Positions 29,006 through 35,000 of a stretch of 35,000 nucleotides of DNA are shown piece after piece. A program made the translations under genes and the position numbers. Origin of the DNA: Nymphaea colorata (Eukaryota > Streptophyta > Magnoliopsida > Nymphaeales > Nymphaeaceae); the NCBI RefSeq assembly GCF_008831285.2, contig NC_037468.1, positions 1-35,000 of the forward strand. Direction: 5' to 3'. Each line of letters begins with the position of its first letter. The stretch's first letter is position 1. The notes beneath the pieces were generated by a model. The model did no database searches, was not told where the DNA came from, and was given only the letters and a program-made list of their open reading frames with translations.

Positions 29006-32000
29006 GAAAGGTCAGGACTAATGAGAATGATTGAGGAAAAGTCAGAACTCACCTTACCAAAAAGGTCAGGACTCTCTGGAAAGGTCAGGAAGGTCAAGAC
29101 TCATTTGTATGTCATCAGTACTCACCTTATCAAAAAGGTCAAGACTGTCTTTCAAAGTCAGGACTAACCTTACCAAAAAGATCAAGACTATCTGATCAGG
29201 ACTGATTCTTCTGGTCAAGACTGTATTTCACAGTCAGGACTGACCTTACCAAAAAGGTCAAGACTGTCTTGAAAGGTCAGGACTGATTTTTCTTGAAAGG
29301 TCAAGACTGTCTTGAAATCAGTACTGACCTTATCAAAAAGGTCAAGACTGTCTTTCAAAGTCAGGACTAACCTTACCAAAAAGATCAAGACTATCTTGAA
29401 AGATCAGGACTGATTCTTCTGGTCAAGACTGTATTTCACAGTCAGGACTAACCTGACCAAAAAGGTCAAGACTGTCTTGAAAGGTCAGGACTGATTATGG
29501 AAGGACAGGACCAATTGCAATTGTATGCCATTAGTACTCACCTTATCAAAAAGGTCAAGACTGTATTTCACAGTCAGGACTGACCTTATCAAAAAGGTCA
29601 AGACTGTCTTTCAAAGTCAGGACTAACCTTACCAAAAAGGTCAAGACTGTCTTGAAAGGTCAGGACTGATTCTTCTTGAAAGGTCAATACTGTCTTGAAA
29701 GGTCAGGACTGATTCTTCTTGAAAGGTCAAGACTATGAAAGGTCAGGACTAATGAGAATGATTGAGGAATGACCATCAAGACTCATTTGTATGTCATCAG
29801 TACTCACCTTATCAAAAAGGTCAAGACTGTCTTTCAAAGTCAGGACTAACCTTACCAAAAAGATCAAGACTATCTGATCAGGACTGATTCTTCTGGTCAA
29901 TACTGTCTTTCACAGTCAGGACTGACCTTATCAAAAAGGTCAAGACTGTATTTCACAGTCAGGACTAACCTTACCAAAAAGGTCAAGACTGTCTTGAAAG
30001 GTCAGGACTGATTCTTCTTGAAAGGTCAAGACTGTCTTGAAAGGTCAGGACTGATTTTTCTTGAAAGGTCAAGACTGTCTTGAAATCAGTACTGACCTTT
30101 TTTGAAAGATCAAGACTATCTTGAAAGATCAGGACTGATTCTTCTGGTCAATACTGTATTTCACAGTCAGGACTAACCTTACCAAAAAGGTCAAGACTGT
30201 CTGGAAAGGTCAGGACTGATTCTTCTTGAAAGGTCAAGACTGTCTTGAAAGGTCAGGACTCATTCTTCTTGAAAGGTCAGGACTCATTGCAATTCAATGC
30301 CATTAGTACTCACTTGACAAACAAATGCCATTAGTACTCACTTGACAAACAAATGCCATTAGTACTCACTTGACAAACAAATGCCATTAGTACTCACTTG
30401 ACAAACAAATGCCATTAGTACTCACTGTACAAACAAATGCCATTAGTGCTCACCATACCAACATGAGTACTCACCATACCAAAACAGGTGAGGACTCATT
30501 ATGGACAGGACTACTTTCCGGTCAAGACTCTGAAAGGTCAGGACTAATGAGAATGATTGAGGAATGACCATCAAGACTCATTTGTATGTCATCAGTACTC
30601 ACCATACCAAAAAGGTCAGGACTTGATTGAAAGGTCAAGACTCTGAAAGGTCAGGACTAATGAGAATGATTGAGGAATGACCATCAAGACTCATTTGTAT
30701 GTCATCAGTACTCACCATACCAAAAAGATGAAGACTAATTGCAATTGTATGCCATTAGTACTCACTGTACAAACAAATGCCATTAGTACTCACTGTACAA
30801 ACAAATGCCATTAGTACTCACTGTACAAACAAATGCCATTAGTGCTCACCATACCAACATGAGTACTCACTATACCAAACAGATGCCATTTTCCATACCA
30901 AGAAAGATGCCATTATCCATCAACCAATGCCATTAGTGTTTCATTGAAGAGAAAGACAATTGCATTTTTGGTATGGATAATGGCATACAATTCCAATTGA
31001 TCCTTTGGTCAGCACTTTGAACGATTTGTCTGACCTGAATCAGTTAAGTGACCTTCAGTCTCATTAACGGAAAGGAAAGGCAATTATGGACAGGACTTGA
31101 TTGAAAGGTCAGGACTCTCTGGAAAGGTCAGGACTAATGAGAATGATTGAGGAATGATTATGGAAGGACAGGACCCTTTTGAAAGGTCAGGACTCTGAAA
31201 GGTCAGGACTAATGAGAATGATTGAGGAAAAGTCAGAACTCACCTTATCAAAAAGGTCAAGACTGTCTTTCAAAGTCAGGACTAACCTGACCAAAAAGAT
31301 CAAGACTGTCTTGAAAGATCAGAACTTCTTCTTCTTAAAAGGACAGGACCCTTTTGAAAGGTCAGGACTCATGACAATTGTATGCCATTAGTACTCACTT
31401 GACAAACAAATGCCATTAGTACTCACTTGACAACAAAATGCCATTAGTACTCACTTGACAACAAAATGCCATTAGTACTCACTTGACAAACAAATGCCAT
31501 TTTCCATCAACAATGAGTACTCACCTTATCAAAAAGGTTAAGACTGTCTTTAAAGAAGTACTAACCTTACCAAAAAGGTCAAGACTGTCTTTAAAGATCA
31601 GGACTGATTTTCCTTAAAAGGTGAGGACTTTCCGGTCAAGACTCATTTGTATGTCATCAGTACTCACCTTATCAAAAAGGTCAAGACTGTCTTTCAAAGT
31701 CAGGACTAACCTGACCAAAAAGATCAAGACTATCTGATCAGGACTGATTCTTCTGGTCAAGACTGTCTTTCAAAGTCAGGACTGACCTTACCAAAAAGGT
31801 CAAGACTGTCTTGAAAGGTCAGGACTGATTTTTCTTGAAAGGTCAAGACTGTCTTGAAATCAGTACTGACCTTTTTTGAAAGATCAAGACTATCTTGAAA
31901 GATCAGGACTGATTCTTCTTGAAAGGTCAAGACTGTATTTCAAGGTCAGGACTGACCTTACCAAAAAGGTCAAGACTGTCTTGAAAGGTCAGGACTGATT

Positions 32001-34350
32001 CTTCTTGAAAGGTCAAGACTGTCTTGAAAGGTCAGGACTGATTCTTCTTGAAAGGTCAGGACTCATTATGGAAAAGTCAGGAAGGTGAGGACTGTCTTGA
32101 AAGGTCAAGACTCATTTGTATGTCATCAGTACTCACCTTATCAAAAAGGTCAAGACTGTCTTTCACAGTCAGGACTAACCTTACCAAAAAGATCAAGACT
32201 ATCTGATCAGGACTGATTCTTCTGGTCAAGACTGTCTTTCACAGTCAGGACTGACCTTATCAAAAAGGTCAAGACTGTCTTTCAAAGTCAGGACTAACCT
32301 TACCAAAAAGGTCAAGACTGTCTTGAAAGGTCAGGACTGATTCTTCTGGAAAGGTCAAGACTGTCTTGAAAGGTCAGGACTGATTTTTCTTGAAAGGTCA
32401 AGACTGTCTTGAAATCAGTACTGACCTTTTTTGAAAGATCAAGACTATCTGATCAGGACTGATTCTTCTGGTCAAGACTGTATTTCAAGGTCAGGACTGA
32501 CCTTACCAAAAAGGTCAAGACTGTCTTGAAAGGTCAGGACTGATTCTTCTGGAAAGGTCAAGACTGTCTTGAAAGGTCAGGACTGATTATGGAAGGACAG
32601 GACCAATTGCAATTGTATGCCATTAGTACTCACCTGACCATACAAGACTCATTTGTATGTCATCAGTACTCACCTTATCAAAAAGGTCAAGACTGTCTTT
32701 CACAGTCAGGACTGACCTTACCAAAAAGATCAAGACTATCTGATCAGGACTGATTCTTCTGGTCAAGACTGTATTTCACAGTCAGGACTGACCTTACCAA
32801 AAAGATCAAGACTGTCTTGAAAGGTCAGGACTTTTGATGGAAGGACAGGACCAATTGCAATTGTATGCCATTAGTACTCACCTGACCAAAAATGGAAAGG
32901 TCAAGACTGTCTTGAAAGGTCAGGACTCATTCTTCTTGAAAGGTCAGGACTGATTATGGAAGGACAGGACCAATTGCAATTGTATGCCATTAGTACTCAC
33001 CTTATCAAAAAGGTCAAGACTGTCTTTCACAGTCAGGACTGACCTTATCAAAAAGGTCAAGACTGTCTTTCAAAGTCAGGACTAACCTTACCAAAAAGGT
33101 CAAGACTGTCTTGAAAGGTCAGGACTGATTCTTCTGGTCAAGACTGTCTTGAAAGGTCAGGACTGATTCTTCTGGAAAGGTCAAGACTATGAAAGGTCAG
33201 GACTAATGAGAATGATTGAGGAATGACCATCAAGACTCATTTGTATGTCATCAGTACTCACCTTATCAAAAAGGTCAAGACTGTCTTTCAAAGTCAGGAC
33301 TAACCTTACCAAAAAGATCAAGACTATCTGATCAGGACTGATTCTTCTGGTCAAGACTGTCTTTCACAGTCAGGACTGACCTTACCAAAAAGGTCAAGAC
33401 TGTCTTGAAAGGTCAGGACTTTTGATGGAAGGACAGGACCAATTGCAATTGTATGCCATTAGTACTCACCTGACCAAAAATGGAAAGGTCAAGACTGTCT
33501 TGAAATCAGTACTGACCTTATCAAAAAGGTCAAGACTGTCTTTCAAAGTCAGGACTAACCTTACCAAAAAGATCAAGACTATCTGATCAGGACTGATTCT
33601 TCTGGTCAAGACTGTATTTCAAGGTCAGGACTGACCTTTTTTGAAAGGTCAAGACTGTCTTGAAAGGTCAGGACTGATTCTTCTTGAAAGGTCAAGACTG
33701 TCTTGAAAGGTCAGGACTGATTCTTCTTGAAAGGTCAAGACTGTCTTGAAAGGTCAGGACTGATTATGGAAGGACAGGACCAATTGCAATTGTATGCCAT
33801 TAGTACTCACCTGACCATACAAGACTCATTTGTATGTCATCAGTACTCACCTTATCAAAAAGGTCAAGACTGTCTTTCAAAGTCAGGACTAACCTTACCA
33901 AAAAGATCAAGACTATCTGATCAGGACTGATTCTTCTGGTCAAGACTGTCTTTCACAGTCAGGACTGACCTTACCAAAAAGATCAAGACTGTCTTGAAAG
34001 GTCAGGACTTTTGATGGAAGGACAGGACCAATTGCAATTGTATGCCATTAGTACTCACCTGACCAAAAATGGAAAGGTCAAGACTGTCTTGAAAGGTCAG
34101 GACTCATTCTTCTTGAAAGGTCAGGACTCATTGCAATTCAATGCCATTAGTACTCACTTGACAAACAAATGCCATTAGTACTCACTTGACAAACAAATGC
34201 CATTAGTACTCACTGTAAAATTAAATGCCATTAGTACTCACTATACCAACATGAGTACTCACCATACCAAAACAATGCCATTAGTGCTCCCAATGGCAAT
34301 TGTATGCCATTTTCCATAAAACAAATTGTATGCCATTAGTGCTGACCATA
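29006..34350 (-). repeat. repeat array C (inverted relative to A and B)
   Basis: About 5.3 kb of the same modules, all reading as the complement (TCAGGACT, TCAAGACT, GCCATTAGTACT). Read on the minus strand it follows array B: the 204-base block is at 33727-33930 and the second long block at 31179-31391, in the same relative order as in B but 2.75 kb apart instead of 1.8 kb. The arms are thus similar with large insertions or deletions. An internal border (30890-31060) carries the 45-base block identical to 17166-17210. No gene is present. Confidence 0.95.
30311..30422 (-). repeat. four 28-bp tandem units inside array C
   Basis: Units at 30311, 30339, 30367 and 30395 (CACTTGACAAACAAATGCC...) are the exact complement of the four units at 15187-15298. 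The equal copy number in two arrays more than 15 kb apart points to recent copying of the whole block or to sequence homogenisation. Confidence 0.95.
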
Positions 34351-34412
34351 CCACAAATCTGAAGCACACTCGCTTCGCTTTGGCTTTCAAAGAGTGCTTT
34401 GCTCGTGACGTT
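34351..34412 (-). repeat. hairpin-family outer border of array C
   Basis: Read on the minus strand, this matches the array A left border (about 14,137-14,180), with GCCAAAGCGAAGCGAGTG, TGCTTCAGATTTGTGG and then the array words. Further out it adds GTCACGAGCAAAGCACTC. The same border therefore terminates two arrays that lie in opposite orientations. Confidence 0.8.
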
Positions 34413-35000
34413 CGGGCTATAGGGCACAGGTTCAAAGGCGTCGAACAAGAAAGCAATCCATTCTTGCTCTTCTTTGTCAAAACCCTCCCTGCGCCACAAA
34501 AGACCCAAGCAATGCAGCTCTCATATCTGATATTGAGCATTAGCAGTCCACAAGGGTAATGCCCGGAACAGACAAAGAAGTCACAAAAGAACTGCGGCGA
34601 TCCGCGAAGAACTCCAACGGGCATCCTTTAGGCGCCTTGATGTCCATTGTCGCAAACTTGGCTCGGAGGCGACAACCGGTAATTCAATTCCTCTCTATTC
34701 CCACGCGGTACCCTTCGTCCACAAATCCGGTTACATGTTGAATCGGCGTCCACTTCATCCCCCTCCCTTCCCCGGCACTCTTATGACTCGAAAAGTGACT
34801 TAGCCATAACGCGTCATAACAGGCTTTTAGACCATAACGCGGTCTCGCGCTCCTTCCTTGGCAGAATCGGGATCTGCTCCGCCATACCCTTGCATTCGTC
34901 AGTGCTTCCTGCATGTCGGGGTCTGCTTCCAATTATCTGAAGGCAACTCGCCACCTGTAACGGAAAGCGTCCGCATCATCCTTCGGCGTTTTCCACTCGA
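34413..35000. other. unassigned 3' segment
   Basis: Repeat words stop and unique sequence resumes. The minus strand is open over 34684-34932 (82 codons) and 34259-34624 (121 codons, overlapping array DNA at its end). Both frames are charged and featureless. A fragment of an imported coding region continuing beyond the window is possible, but no family can be named. Confidence 0.3.

Noticed and set aside
15303-33930. Recurring 60-120 codon open frames in the arrays (for example 16399-16602, 25567-25770, 33727-33930 and 15303-15539, 27170-27382, 31179-31391)
   Set aside because: They are translations of the same repeat modules. Their identity reflects DNA copying, the peptides are module repeats (KGQD, RSGL), and no family or initiation signal supports them.
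14166-34350. CRISPR-like appearance of regularly spaced repeats
   Set aside because: The sequences between the repeated words are themselves repeated and not unique spacers; unit length varies from about 14 to 46 bases; no cas genes are present and the genome is mitochondrial.

Overview
This window reads as seed-plant mitochondrial DNA. It carries atp9, rps7 and rps4 of plant mitochondrial type. Genomic codons in atp9 and rps4 need C-to-U RNA editing to restore conserved residues. tRNA-like elements lie next to genes, broken Ty1/copia and Ty3/gypsy retrotransposons and plastid-derived fragments (ndhA, ndhF) are present, and intact genes are very sparse. The rps4 N-terminus (an internal MPALRFKTCRLL-like stretch) and the sheer amount of repeat suggest a gymnosperm with a large mitochondrial genome. 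That placement is inference; the species cannot be read from the window.

Layout. 1-4,000: atp9 and rps7, both on the minus strand. atp9 has a tRNA-like element (t-element) just past its stop. An acidic, serine-rich ORF of unknown function and two copies of a 63-bp repeat that contains a scrap of atp9 lie nearby. 4,000-7,600: no recognisable gene. 7,600-13,620: a graveyard made of a decayed minus-strand Ty1/copia polyprotein interrupted by a 323-bp hairpin-rich insert, plastid ndhA (intron end plus exon 2, plus strand), plastid ndhF (3' part, minus strand), and the 3' part of a chromodomain Ty3/gypsy element with its LTR. 13,787-17,660: a perfect 37-bp tandem hairpin array followed by the first of three large repeat arrays (A). 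17,660-24,360: mostly unassigned DNA with one intact gene, rps4, in a 1.6-kb segment bounded by a perfect 69-bp inverted repeat. 24,362-34,412: arrays B and C, which carry the same repeat family in opposite orientations and together form a roughly 10-kb imperfect palindrome around a spacer near 28,930. 34,413-35,000: unassigned.

The most striking content is the repeat system. Arrays A, B and C cover about 12.9 kb, roughly 37% of the window. They are built from short modules that begin AGTCCTGA, AGTCTTGA or AGTACTAATGG. The first two alternate, and the modules are organised into higher-order units. Many module junctions are short inverted repeats. A second, GC-richer hairpin family (arm CACTCGCAAAGC) sits at the outer borders of the arrays and also occurs alone as an insert in the copia RNase H region. 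I could not match either family to a named element; a link to the short palindromic repeats known from other mitochondria (Bpu repeats of Cycas, double-hairpin elements of fungi and algae) is only an analogy.

The three intact genes belong to the ordinary mitochondrial set: an ATP synthase c subunit and two small-ribosomal-subunit proteins. Nothing suggests they form one operon. The rest looks like imported or self-propagated DNA.
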